NCBI GenBank assembly: GCA_013298665.1
Contig: JAAFIK010000025.1
Location: forward strand, 1-64,000
Direction of reading: 5' to 3'
Length of the DNA: 64,000 bases
Source of the DNA: Chitinophagales bacterium
GTDB lineage: Bacteria; Bacteroidota; Bacteroidia; Chitinophagales; Chitinophagaceae
Below the pieces are notes generated by a model. That model saw only the letters and a list, made by a program, of their open reading frames with translations. It was not told where the DNA came from and did not search any database. How positions within the stretch are numbered: the stretch's first letter is position 1; each line of letters begins with the position of its first letter. The position numbers were made by a program, and so were the translations under genes. Shown in pieces: positions 28,101-35,271 of the stretch.

Positions 28101-29213
28101 AACTATACGGTACGCTTGTCGCTGGTCACCAGCAATGGCTGCACCAGTGTGGAGAAAGCCATACCCATTACTGTCAACCCTCTGGCCAGGCCTAACTTCA
28201 GTTTCCCGGCAAGTCTTTGTATCCCCAATGCCAATGTATTGTTTACCAATACCAGCAGCATTGCCGATGGCACGGAAAACAGTTTTACCTACCAATGGAA
28301 TTTCGGCGATCCCGGCAGTGCATCCAACACTTCATCAGCCAAAAACCCATTACATTGGTATACAGCAACAGGCCCTTTCCCGGTTAACCTGCTGGTAACC
28401 AGTGGTGCCGGTTGTGCAAAAGATACCACCATCAGCCTCAATACCATACACCCGCAACCTAAGGCAGCTTTCGACATCAGCAAACCCGGTGTTTGTATCG
28501 GAGACGATGTCACTTTTACCGATAAAAGCGATGGGGCTGACGGTACCGTAAATGCCTGGAACTGGAATCTTGGCAATGGCAATATCCGCACAGTACCCGT
28601 TGTTACCTATACCTATGCCGCACAAGGCACTTACAGCGTAAGCCTCTACATTACCAACAGCCATGGTTGCCAGAGCGATACACTGCAGCAATCTTTTACC
28701 GTACACCCCTACCCCGTGGTAGATGCAGGGCCGGATAAACTGGTACTCGAAGGTGATCTTGCAACCATACTGCCCGTGGTATCCGGCAACGACCTTGTGT
28801 ATTTGTGGACGCCCAATCAGTACTTCAACAGCAGCAATACAGTAAAAACCCCGATCGTAAAAGGCGTAGAGGATATTACTTATACCCTGACGGTAACTGG
28901 CCGGGGTGGCTGCGCCGGCAGTGATAAGGTATTTATTAAAGTATTGCGTACACCGCAGATCCCCAATACCTTTACCCCCAATAATGATGGCATCAATGAT
29001 TTCTGGGCGATACGGTTTCTCGAAGATTACCCCGACAACAAGGTAGAAGTCTTTACCCGTACCGGTCAGCTTGTTTTTGAAAGCAGGCGGTATACCAGGC
29101 CATGGGATGGTACACTCAAGGGTAAACCACTCCCCTTTGATACCTATTACTATATCATTGAACCCGGCAACGGCCGTAAACCCATAACCGGCTTTGTAAC
29201 CATTATCAAATAG
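25152..29213 (+). CDS. Second PKD-repeat adhesin with T9SS type B sorting domain
   Basis: 1353 aa; ATG 25152 (MKFIHKKLFLL) starts the signal peptide ending near SVLAQ. Residues ~25-215 form a cysteine-containing jelly-roll-like domain (SFWYKFRCYASG, DFDWELIDVT). About nine PKD units follow, with motifs such as WNFGDPASG, WDFGNGVLSN and WNLGNGNIRT, and an FSGPGISATGLFNP module of the kind seen in gliding proteins. The C-terminus IPNTFTPNNDGINDFW and VFTRTGQLVFES is the type B T9SS signal. It has no adjacent PorP/SprF of its own, so it may use the one at 23095. Exported surface protein; ligand unknown. Confidence 0.92.
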   Translation: MKFIHKKLFLLVALPGSIMTSVLAQPCSLPGMTPATAIPVCGTQTFTQNTVVSCTGQNLASSVCGNVPVTTDNSFWYKFRCYASGNLGFTIAPLGANTDFDWELIDVTNRNISDIYTDPTMRVSINLSGNIGATGCSNAGTTDVNCEGNTPRFNRMADIIQGHDYLLQIANWSNSGTGYTLDFSGGTAVIADNTTSLIASTEANCSSQQEITIRLTKDIKCSSLTNNASEFIINPGGYIPSGVISSCQQGTFGTSLLTLQFAAPLPPGNYTVEVRNGTDGNTLLDACNNPTPVGHSFDVTIPARPVASLSSTGPYCAGQTVTFTDASVPVAGNIVDRIFNPGDGTPNINPATSSFTYTYAAAGTYTATLSVTNTSGCSSTLFSLPVTIAPLPQPGFTHTPACLPNGTVSFTNTSAIANGATLSYEWNFGDPASGIGNNTSTLTNPVHFFNTAGPYTVKLKVTSSNSCQQEISLPINDVYAQAKANFTVSPENCIQAPTNFTSSSDPLPGNTITEWHWDFGNGVLSNTQNPSYTYPLAGTYTIKHWIKTDKGCNSDTMTKTVVINALPSASFTNSAPLCETRSINFTDGSAANSGTLTAWNWSFGDATGATDQNPAHIYAAPGTYTVTLNAINSKGCVSPPSTRTITINPLPRPGFIIPEVCLTDTYAQFTDTSRIPSGNITSWLWNFGNPASGPSNSSTAQNPQHSYTATGNYTVTLTVTSNAGCAATLTAPITVNGDIPVANFNALNPAAFCANDSVAIQDASSVNFGNITRVEIYWDNTGSPTTFQTDEYPFTGKIYRHKYPDFQNPLLRTFTIRYRAYSGGVCVNDRIKTINVNASPKVAFANIPNTCLDAVPFTLTQASETGGVPGTGVFSGPGISATGLFNPAAVGPGTYRIRYTFTATAGGCTDTMSRTITVLEPATAAFSISSPLCETRTVTFSDNSTLPAAAGSIVSWRWNFGDGTPLFITSNNTPVTHNYTVWGNYTVRLSLVTSNGCTSVEKAIPITVNPLARPNFSFPASLCIPNANVLFTNTSSIADGTENSFTYQWNFGDPGSASNTSSAKNPLHWYTATGPFPVNLLVTSGAGCAKDTTISLNTIHPQPKAAFDISKPGVCIGDDVTFTDKSDGADGTVNAWNWNLGNGNIRTVPVVTYTYAAQGTYSVSLYITNSHGCQSDTLQQSFTVHPYPVVDAGPDKLVLEGDLATILPVVSGNDLVYLWTPNQYFNSSNTVKTPIVKGVEDITYTLTVTGRGGCAGSDKVFIKVLRTPQIPNTFTPNNDGINDFWAIRFLEDYPDNKVEVFTRTGQLVFESRRYTRPWDGTLKGKPLPFDTYYYIIEPGNGRKPITGFVTIIK

Positions 29214-29361
29214 GCATCAACCATAAATCCCTGTGCATAAGCCGGATATTCTGCTTGTGTACAGGGATACTTACTTTTACCCGCCTGTGCCAAATCCGGC
29301 ACACAATTGGCAGTACTATAAAAAATTGCTCATATAAACGAAAACATATAACTTTACGGTA

Positions 29362-29706
29362 TTGAAGAAATTATTACTCATATTTTTCGTAATTATTGGA
29401 TTAACTTTTACTTCTTTCGCGCAAAATAAAACGGCTATTACAGGCGATCAGCCGGCCAAGTTGTTAAAGTTCTATCCCAATCCCGCAATTACCCCCACGG
29501 TTAGTTTCGAATTCCTGCGCGGGTATGATAAATCTTATTCTTTCCAACTCTACAATTTTATGGGCAAAAGAGTATTTGAAGTACGGAATCTTTCGCCCAA
29601 ATTTGTCATTTCCCTGGCAGACTTCTTCCGTGGCGTATACATTTACCAGCTACGCGACAAAAACAGCCGTATTCTCGAATCCGGTAAAATCCAGGTTGTT
29701 AAATAA
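29362..29706 (+). CDS. Minimal T9SS type A sorting-domain protein
   Basis: 114 aa starting at TTG 29362 (KKLLLIFFVIIGLTF signal). After the signal peptide only about 20 residues precede the T9SS type A C-terminal domain: LLKFYPNPAITPTVSFEF, LYNFMGKRVFEV, DFFRGVYIYQL and ILESGKIQVVK. It is therefore almost a stand-alone sorting domain without cargo. A -7-like TAACTTTA (29349-29356) ends 5 bp before the TTG, suggesting a leaderless message. Role unknown: it may be a remnant of a larger protein or a small secreted peptide. Confidence 0.8.
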   Translation: MKKLLLIFFVIIGLTFTSFAQNKTAITGDQPAKLLKFYPNPAITPTVSFEFLRGYDKSYSFQLYNFMGKRVFEVRNLSPKFVISLADFFRGVYIYQLRDKNSRILESGKIQVVK

Positions 29707-29776
29707 ACTTCCCGCTCTGCACTTTCCATTCAGTTATCACAGGCCGCTTACCACTTTACTTTAAGCCATTGCTCAT

Positions 29777-30949
29777 TTACAGTACCTGTACAATCATAAA
29801 TTTCAGGTAATGCGTATTTTCCTGCCCGGGTATAATAGGATGATCTGCCGATTGGCTGTTGAATACCACCTGGCGGATGCGGCGTTTGGCATCCCTGGCC
29901 GCCATCTGTATAATTTCGGCAAATAAAGAAGGTTGGATCAGGTTTGTACAGGAAGAGGTAACCAGGAACCCGCCGGGTTTCACCAGTTTGAGTCCGCGCA
30001 GGTTAATCTCCTTGTAACCGGAGATTGCTTTTTGTATATTATCCCGCGTCTTCGTAAAGGAAGGCGGATCAAGCATAACCACATCCCACTTCCGGCCTTC
30101 TTTAGCCCACACCTTCAGTACATCAAACGCATTAACCGCCTCAAAACGGCAAATATCCTGCAAGCCATTCAGCAACGCATTCTTATTGCACATATCAATC
30201 GCCTTGTCGGAAATATCGAGTCCTAATACCGATTGGGCACCATAAAAGCCCGCGTGTATTTCAAAACTACCCGTATAACAGAATGCACCCAATACATCGG
30301 CTCCTTTTACAATATTTTGTATCGCCCGCCGGTTGTCCTGCTGGTCAAGAAAATAACCCGTCTTCTGGCCATTGGCCATATCCACATGAAAGCGAACCCC
30401 GTTCTCAGTAATGATGATATTCGTGTCAAAAGGCGCTGACAGAAATCCCTTTTGCTGTGCAAGTCCCTCCAATTCGCGAACCGGCACGTCATTCCGTTCA
30501 TAAATGCCCTTCGGACTAAACAATTCCTCCAGCACTTCAACAATCACCGGTTTCCAGGTATCAATCCCCAATGCGAGGGTTTGTATGGCAAAATAGTCGT
30601 TAAACTTATCGATGATCAGTTGGGGTAACCCGTCTGCCTCACCAAAAATGAGGCGGCAGTTTTCGCGGTATCCCAGTTGCTGACGATAGGCCCAGGCATC
30701 GCGGATATGACGCAGAAAAAAATCCCGGTCTACCTGTTCATCCCGGTTGCGGGTAAGTAACCGTACCACAATCTGCGATTGCGGATTTACATACCCCCGG
30801 CCGATAAACTTCTTATCGTGGGTAAACACATCTGCTATCCCTCCCGCGGTCCACTCCCCTTCTACCACATTTACTTCGTTTCCAAATATCCAGGGATGCC
30901 CGCTCTCGATACGGCGGCTGATCTTTTTGCGCAGAATTACATTTGCCAT
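29777..30949 (-). CDS. rlmI: RlmI-like 23S rRNA (cytosine-C5) methyltransferase
   Basis: 390-aa class I SAM methyltransferase. An N-terminal PUA domain (VILRKKISRRIESGHPWIF) is followed by a linker with LIFGEADGLPQLIIDKF and a Rossmann domain with VLGAFCYTGSFEIHA (SAM loop) and the catalytic-region motif VVMLDPPSF, then SSCTN. E. coli RlmI methylates C1962 of 23S rRNA, and the YwbD/RlmI family matches over the whole length. ATG 30949 gives the PUA start; the longer frame is non-coding. An exact -7 consensus ends 4 bp before this ATG. Confidence 0.88.
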   Translation of the reverse strand: MANVILRKKISRRIESGHPWIFGNEVNVVEGEWTAGGIADVFTHDKKFIGRGYVNPQSQIVVRLLTRNRDEQVDRDFFLRHIRDAWAYRQQLGYRENCRLIFGEADGLPQLIIDKFNDYFAIQTLALGIDTWKPVIVEVLEELFSPKGIYERNDVPVRELEGLAQQKGFLSAPFDTNIIITENGVRFHVDMANGQKTGYFLDQQDNRRAIQNIVKGADVLGAFCYTGSFEIHAGFYGAQSVLGLDISDKAIDMCNKNALLNGLQDICRFEAVNAFDVLKVWAKEGRKWDVVMLDPPSFTKTRDNIQKAISGYKEINLRGLKLVKPGGFLVTSSCTNLIQPSLFAEIIQMAARDAKRRIRQVVFNSQSADHPIIPGQENTHYLKFMIVQVL

Positions 30950-30953
30950 GCCG

Positions 30954-30961
30954 CAAAAGTA
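30954..30961 (-). promoter_or_regulatory. -7 box immediately before rlmI
   Basis: TACTTTTG on the minus strand fits TAnnTTTG exactly. Its final G is 5 bases from the A of the ATG at 30949, so transcription would start at or very near the start codon (leaderless mRNA). Confidence 0.5.
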
Positions 30962-30987
30962 ACGGAAAGACAGGTTTAAAGATAATC

Positions 30988-31020
30988 TTGCCAATTTGAC
31001 GCTTTTGCAAGAGTTGGCAA
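30988..31020. repeat. Inverted repeat in the rlmI-grpE intergenic region
   Basis: TTGCCAA (30988-30994) and TTGGCAA (31014-31020) form a perfect 7-bp inverted repeat with 19 bp between. The right arm overlaps the -33 element of the grpE promoter. It could be an operator. It does not match CIRCE (TTAGCACTC). Confidence 0.4.
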
Positions 31021-31043
31021 ACTGTTTGACAATCGTACCTTTG
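31014..31043 (+). promoter_or_regulatory. Promoter of grpE-dnaJ
   Basis: TTGG (31014-31017), an 18-bp spacer and TACCTTTG (31036-31043), an exact TAnnTTTG. Transcription would start around 31050, shortly before the ATG at 31064. Confidence 0.6.
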
Positions 31044-31063
31044 CAAACAATTTTATCAGCATC

Positions 31064-31618
31064 ATGGAAGAAAAAGAACTGAATACGCCCGAAAACGCAG
31101 AAATGGACATCAATGCAGACGCGGATATTCCCGGTAATACCCACCTGAGCAATCCGGAAGTGGAAGAAAATACCGTACAGCAGTTGCAAACCGCCCTTGA
31201 AGAACAAAAGGATAAATACCTGCGTCTTTTTGCCGAATTTGACAATTTCAGGCGGCGCAACGCCAAGGAACGGCTCGATTTACTTCAAACAGCAGGAAAG
31301 GAAGTCATCGTTTCCCTGCTTGATGTAATGGACGATTGCGACCGCGCAGAAAAGCAATTGCAGGGTACCGGTGATATTGAATCTGTCAAAGAAGGCATCA
31401 GCCTGGTATTCAGCAAGCTGCGCAGTACCCTGCAGGCAAAGGGCCTGAAAGCCATGGAAAGCATTAATACCGATTTTGACGTGGAGAAGCATGAAGCCAT
31501 TACCGAAATACCCGCACCCGCAGAAGATAAAAAAGGTAAGGTACTCGACGAAGTGATTAAAGGATATTACCTCAACGATAAAATCATTCGCTTTGCCAAA
31601 GTGGTTGTGGGCAACTGA
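31064..31618 (+). CDS. grpE: Nucleotide exchange factor GrpE
   Basis: 184-aa GrpE. The acidic N-terminal tail (MEEKELNTPENAEMD...) leads to a long coiled coil with QQLQTALEEQKDKYLRLFAE and the family motif FDNFRRRNAKER. The C-terminal beta domain ends in YYLNDKIIRFAKVVVG. It releases ADP from DnaK. It is followed 53 bp later by dnaJ on the same transcript; dnaK is elsewhere. Confidence 0.97.
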   Translation: MEEKELNTPENAEMDINADADIPGNTHLSNPEVEENTVQQLQTALEEQKDKYLRLFAEFDNFRRRNAKERLDLLQTAGKEVIVSLLDVMDDCDRAEKQLQGTGDIESVKEGISLVFSKLRSTLQAKGLKAMESINTDFDVEKHEAITEIPAPAEDKKGKVLDEVIKGYYLNDKIIRFAKVVVGN

Positions 31619-31671
31619 TCTACCATTATTCATTCATCTTTTGCCCCGGGCACTAGAACGCAGCAGTAATT

Positions 31672-32835
31672 ATGAAAAAAGATTTTTACGAAATACTCGG
31701 CCTCACGAAATCGGCTTCTGCTGATGAGATCAAGAAGGCATACCGTAAGGTAGCCATGCAGTTTCACCCCGACCGTAATCCTGGCGATAAAGCTGCCGAG
31801 GAAAAGTTTAAGGAAGCTGCGGAAGCTTACGAAATCCTCAGCGACCCCGACAAAAAAGCCCAATACGATCGTTTCGGACACCAGGCATTCAGCCAGGGTC
31901 GTGGGGGCGGACACGGCAGTATGAATATGGATGACATCTTCAGCCAGTTTGGTGACATTTTTGGCGATGACAGCCCGTTTGGCAGTTTCTTTGGCGGAGG
32001 CGGGCGTCGTGGCGGAGGGAGCGGGGGACGTACACGGGGTACCCGTGGCAGCAACCTGCGCATTAAACTAAAACTCAACTTTGAAGAGATTGCCAAGGGT
32101 GCAAGCAAGACCATAAAAGTCAAAAAACATGTAACCTGTAACGGATGCGGGGGAAGCGGGGCAAAAGACAAAAGTTCTATACAGACCTGCGGCACCTGTG
32201 GCGGCAGCGGGCAGGTAAGAAGGGTGCAAAATACCTTCCTTGGCCAGATGCAGACCGTTACCACCTGTCCTACCTGTAATGGAGAAGGCACCACCATTGC
32301 CAATAAATGTACCATTTGCAAGGGAGAAGGGAAAGTATATGGAGAAGAAACCGTCAATATTGATATACCGGCAGGCGTACAGGATGGCATGCAGCTCAAT
32401 GCCAGTGGCAAAGGCAATGCGGGAGACAGGGGTGGCCCGAATGGCGACCTGATCATTCTCATTGAAGAAGAAGCGCACCCACAACTCCAGCGGGATGGCC
32501 TGAACGTGGTTTTTGACCTGCACATTTCTTTTCCGGATGCCGTATTCGGAACACAGATAGAAGTACCCACCATTGATGGCCGGGCCAAAATCAAGATCCC
32601 ACCCGGCACACAAAGTGGTAAAATATTCAGGTTGAAAGGAAAGGGCTTTCCCTCCGTCAACAACAGCTATGACAAGGGTGATCAGCTCATCCACGTAAAT
32701 GTGTGGACGCCGCAGCATGTTAGTGCCGATGAAAAGCAGATGCTGGAAAAACTCACCCAATCGCAAAATTTTCAGCCCAAACCAGATAAAAGCGACAAAT
32801 CCTTTTTTGATAAAGTAAAGGAGATGTTTGGATAA
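31672..32835 (+). CDS. dnaJ: Chaperone protein DnaJ
   Basis: 387-aa type I J-protein. J domain with HPD at 32-34, a Gly-rich linker ([12 protein letters not shown]), four zinc motifs ([32 protein letters not shown]) and the two C-terminal substrate-binding beta domains are all intact. It stimulates DnaK ATPase and delivers substrates. Second gene of grpE-dnaJ; a strong bidirectional terminator follows about 70 bp after the stop. Confidence 0.98.
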   Translation: MKKDFYEILGLTKSASADEIKKAYRKVAMQFHPDRNPGDKAAEEKFKEAAEAYEILSDPDKKAQYDRFGHQAFSQGRGGGHGSMNMDDIFSQFGDIFGDDSPFGSFFGGGGRRGGGSGGRTRGTRGSNLRIKLKLNFEEIAKGASKTIKVKKHVTCNGCGGSGAKDKSSIQTCGTCGGSGQVRRVQNTFLGQMQTVTTCPTCNGEGTTIANKCTICKGEGKVYGEETVNIDIPAGVQDGMQLNASGKGNAGDRGGPNGDLIILIEEEAHPQLQRDGLNVVFDLHISFPDAVFGTQIEVPTIDGRAKIKIPPGTQSGKIFRLKGKGFPSVNNSYDKGDQLIHVNVWTPQHVSADEKQMLEKLTQSQNFQPKPDKSDKSFFDKVKEMFG

Positions 32836-32903
32836 AGGATAAATACTGCTGAAATGCCCCGGAATACTCATTGCAGATATGCGGGATCAGCAGCAGCGAA
32901 CAT

Positions 32904-32941
32904 AAAAAGAGCCGGTTACGCTTACGTAACCGGCTCTTTTT
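32904..32941. terminator. Bidirectional terminator between dnaJ and the trypsin-like gene
   Basis: A perfect 17-bp stem, AAAAAGAGCCGGTTACG and its complement, with loop CTTA. A- and T-runs on both arms allow termination of both convergent transcripts. Confidence 0.93.
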
Positions 32942-32961
32942 GCTCAATGATTGCGGAATTT

Positions 32962-34065
32962 TTAATTCCCGACCACCATATAGATATAATCTTCCAGTTT
33001 CTTGATTTGCTGTACGCGGTCGAGTCCGCGGAGTATATTGCCGGAAGGCGTCTTAATCGTTTGGAAATCTTTATCCTGTCTTTTCAGGTCTTCCACCAGC
33101 TTGAAAATGTTTTTCGATTTTGCGGCATATGTAACCCCGTCAGCCCCCTTATTTTTACCGGTAATAATACCGATTACTTCTCCATTACCATTGATTACCG
33201 GTCCGCCGCTGTTACCGGGATTGGCAGGTATCGTCAGTTGATACGCACTTGAGTCGCCATCCTGCCCGGATTTTGCACTCAGGTAGCCCGCACCATATAC
33301 AATTTCCTTACGCGGAAAACCAAGTGTAAAGATCTGTTCACCAAGATCGCTGTTCAGCCTTTTGATGCTGTAGGGCAAAATACCGGGACTGTGAAAACCG
33401 GTATCCACAATCTTGAGGATGGCAAGGTCAGACCGCACATCTGTAGATACCGCAATTGCGGTAAAGTACTCCCCTTTTTTATTCTCCACATAGATGTGCT
33501 GCTTCATTGGGGCAATCACATGAGCATTCGTTACGATATATCCCTTTGCGTCAATCAGGAAGCCCGTAGCCATATAATCCACCGAAGGCGTTGGTTTGGC
33601 AGCAGGGTTATTGCTGCTGGCTGCATTTTTAATCTTGTCCACGTCCTTCTGGGTCTTGCTCACTTCCTGTACCAGCATTTCCAGTTTACTGTTGTTGATG
33701 TTTTTATTGAAAGCCAGGTTCAGCCCCGCAGTCGTTAATGAGATCAATCCTGCTATAGATGCTGCAACAGCTACTGTGCGCTTGTATTTATTCCAGATAA
33801 AGTACAATTTCGCCTTACCCCTCAATTGTGATTTGGTGATCAGTCCTTCCTCAGCCAGTTTATGTTCAGTTTCATGAAGCGTATGCCTGAAGGCCTTAGC
33901 CCTGGCATAAACATCCAGTTCGTTGAGAAAAAAGTTATGCTCTACCACCAACTGGTCTATATCAGGATTGTTTTTCCGGAGTTCTTCAAAAAAAACAATC
34001 TCCTGGGCCGACATTTCCCCTTTGCTGTACCGTTCCGCTGCATCCATTAATAAAATGTCATCCAT
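32962..34065 (-). CDS. Anti-sigma-like membrane protein fused to a trypsin-like (S1C) serine protease
   Basis: 367 aa. Residues 1-92 look like the cytoplasmic part of a Bacteroidota anti-sigma factor (ILLMDAAERYSKGEMSAQE, two to three helices). A single TM helix spans ~97-119, a coiled coil 123-147, and 165-325 is a DegP/HtrA-type protease with a complete triad: His182 (TNAHV), Asp213 (SDLAIL), Ser286 (NPGNSGGP). There is no PDZ domain and no separate signal peptide, so the topology is N-in with the protease in the periplasm. The gene starts 3 bp after the ECF sigma factor stop. Inference: it holds the sigma factor and couples its release to a periplasmic proteolytic or unfolding signal. The anti-sigma role is from position and architecture, not from a named domain. 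Confidence 0.85.
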   Translation of the reverse strand: MDDILLMDAAERYSKGEMSAQEIVFFEELRKNNPDIDQLVVEHNFFLNELDVYARAKAFRHTLHETEHKLAEEGLITKSQLRGKAKLYFIWNKYKRTVAVAASIAGLISLTTAGLNLAFNKNINNSKLEMLVQEVSKTQKDVDKIKNAASSNNPAAKPTPSVDYMATGFLIDAKGYIVTNAHVIAPMKQHIYVENKKGEYFTAIAVSTDVRSDLAILKIVDTGFHSPGILPYSIKRLNSDLGEQIFTLGFPRKEIVYGAGYLSAKSGQDGDSSAYQLTIPANPGNSGGPVINGNGEVIGIITGKNKGADGVTYAAKSKNIFKLVEDLKRQDKDFQTIKTPSGNILRGLDRVQQIKKLEDYIYMVVGN

Positions 34066-34068
34066 CGC

Positions 34069-34638
34069 CTATCCTCCGTTTTTATATTGTGCAAAAAATA
34101 ATTTCTTTAACCGTACCAGGCATTTGTACTTCTGTGTTTTAGCATTATCGGCATTGGTATACCCGAAATCTGCCGCAATGTCCTGCATTTGCTTCTTCTG
34201 CAAATAATATGCCTCAAGCAGGCTTTTACAGGGTTCTCCAATCTTACCCATCGCCGATTCCATATACCCAAACTGCTGGTTCTTCTGCTCGTGCAACTCT
34301 ATATCCTCATCTACCGGTACCGTTTCCTGCAGGTTTTCCACCGGGGTGGAGTTGTACCGCTGCATTTGTTGCAATTTTTTAAGCCACAGCCGCCTGGCAA
34401 CAGAATAAACAAAGGTCTTCAGTTGACAATTGAGCTCAAAACTTTCCAAACCCGCCTTCTCGTATAAAACGATCATAACTTCCTGGAAAATATCCCGGGC
34501 ATCATCAGGACTACCCGTATTATTCAGCACAAGCGCCTGTACCATGCCATAGTTTTCACGGTAAATGGCCTCAATTGCCCCTTTTTCACTCCGGGCCAGC
34601 CCTTCCAGTAATGCTTTATCCTGTGCTATAGTACTCAA
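34069..34638 (-). CDS. ECF-type RNA polymerase sigma factor
   Basis: 189-aa sigma-70 family protein. Region 2 is visible in ARDIFQEVMIVLYEKA and LKTFVYSVARRLWLKKL, and region 4 in CKSLLEAYYLQKKQMQDIAADFGYTNADNAKTQKYKCLVRLKKLF (quoted in parts: DIAADFGYTNADNAKTQK is the recognition helix area). It redirects RNA polymerase to stress or envelope genes. First gene of a two-gene operon with the trypsin-fused membrane protein. The upstream region carries an inverted GGTAACCC pair that could be an autoregulated promoter. Confidence 0.92.
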   Translation of the reverse strand: MSTIAQDKALLEGLARSEKGAIEAIYRENYGMVQALVLNNTGSPDDARDIFQEVMIVLYEKAGLESFELNCQLKTFVYSVARRLWLKKLQQMQRYNSTPVENLQETVPVDEDIELHEQKNQQFGYMESAMGKIGEPCKSLLEAYYLQKKQMQDIAADFGYTNADNAKTQKYKCLVRLKKLFFAQYKNGG

Positions 34639-34668
34639 TCGCAGTCATTAATACGTGAAAGCTGAATT

Positions 34669-34716
34669 GGTAACCCAAATCCAGCCCAAAAAAAATCTTT
34701 TCCCAACCGGGTTACC
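34669..34716. promoter_or_regulatory. Inverted GGTAACCC pair in the divergent sigma/lipoprotein intergenic region
   Basis: GGTAACCC at 34669-34676 reads toward the small lipoprotein gene (ATG 34767). Its exact reverse complement GGGTTACC at 34709-34716 reads toward the sigma gene (ATG 34638). ECF -35 elements usually contain an AAC core, so each copy could be a -35 box for one of the two divergent genes. An operator dyad is the alternative. Confidence 0.45.
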
Positions 34717-34766
34717 TTTTTAAAGATCCGGTATTAAATGTAAATAAATTCTAAAAATTGCAAAAA

Positions 34767-34991
34767 ATGAAAAAAGTATTATTGGCTTTCGCAGTTGTAT
34801 CTGTATTCGCAGCATGTAACGAAAACAACGGTTCTACTAACTCTGATGTTAAGAAAACTGATTCTCCTAAAGTAGAAACGCCTAAGGTTGATTCTCCTAA
34901 GGTTGATTCTCCTAAAGCAGAAATGCCTAAAGTAGATTCTCCTAAGAAAATGGATGCTCCTAAGGTAGATTCTCCTAAGAAAGCGAAATAA
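34767..34991 (+). CDS. Small lipoprotein with PKVDSPK-type repeats
   Basis: 74 aa; ATG 34767 (MKKVLLAFAVVSVFAAC) is chosen over TTG 34758. A lipobox FAAC is followed by a Lys/Pro/Ser/Asp-rich tail of about eight short repeats of the form [KV]-[DE]-[ST]-P-K. At DNA level these are 15-nt tandem repeats (CCTAAGGTTGATTCT and variants). The tail should be extended and positively biased, perhaps bridging to peptidoglycan. No family is recognised. It is divergent from the ECF sigma operon and shares its intergenic region, which suggests it may be a target of that sigma factor. Confidence 0.8.
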   Translation: MKKVLLAFAVVSVFAACNENNGSTNSDVKKTDSPKVETPKVDSPKVDSPKAEMPKVDSPKKMDAPKVDSPKKAK

Positions 34992-35010
34992 TTTAAGCTA
35001 TTTCGGATAT

Positions 35011-35071
35011 AACCGGTACTTATTGCTTGTCATCAGCCGGTTTATATGAAGATTTTCATATGGCAAGCAAT
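35011..35071 (+). other. Structured RNA element with competing stems
   Basis: ATTGCTTG (35022-35029) pairs with CAAGCAAT (35064-35071) around an inner hairpin ATATGAA-gatt-TTCATAT (35044-35061). Alternatively AACCGG (35011-35016) can pair with CCGGTT (35037-35042). The element lies between the small lipoprotein gene and a strong terminator at 35079, so it forms a structured 3' UTR or a small RNA. Confidence 0.45.
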
Positions 35072-35078
35072 CGTTGAC

Positions 35079-35110
35079 GTCCCTCGTATTCTTACGGGGG
35101 ACATTTTTTT
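35079..35110 (+). terminator. Terminator after the small lipoprotein gene
   Basis: GTCCCTCGTA-TTCT-TACGGGGGAC stem of 10 pairs (one G-U) followed by ATTTTTTT. Confidence 0.88.
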
Positions 35111-35271
35111 GCCCTTACCCCACCCATATTTGCCCACCCAACTCTCTTTCACCTGCCCTGTTGCAAAACTACAGGGAAAAGAGCAGGATCCGCCAGGGCT
35201 GCTTGCCGTCTACCCCGTATTTCGATCCATGCTACCCCTGTATTGCTCCACAGATATCCCACTCCTTTTTA

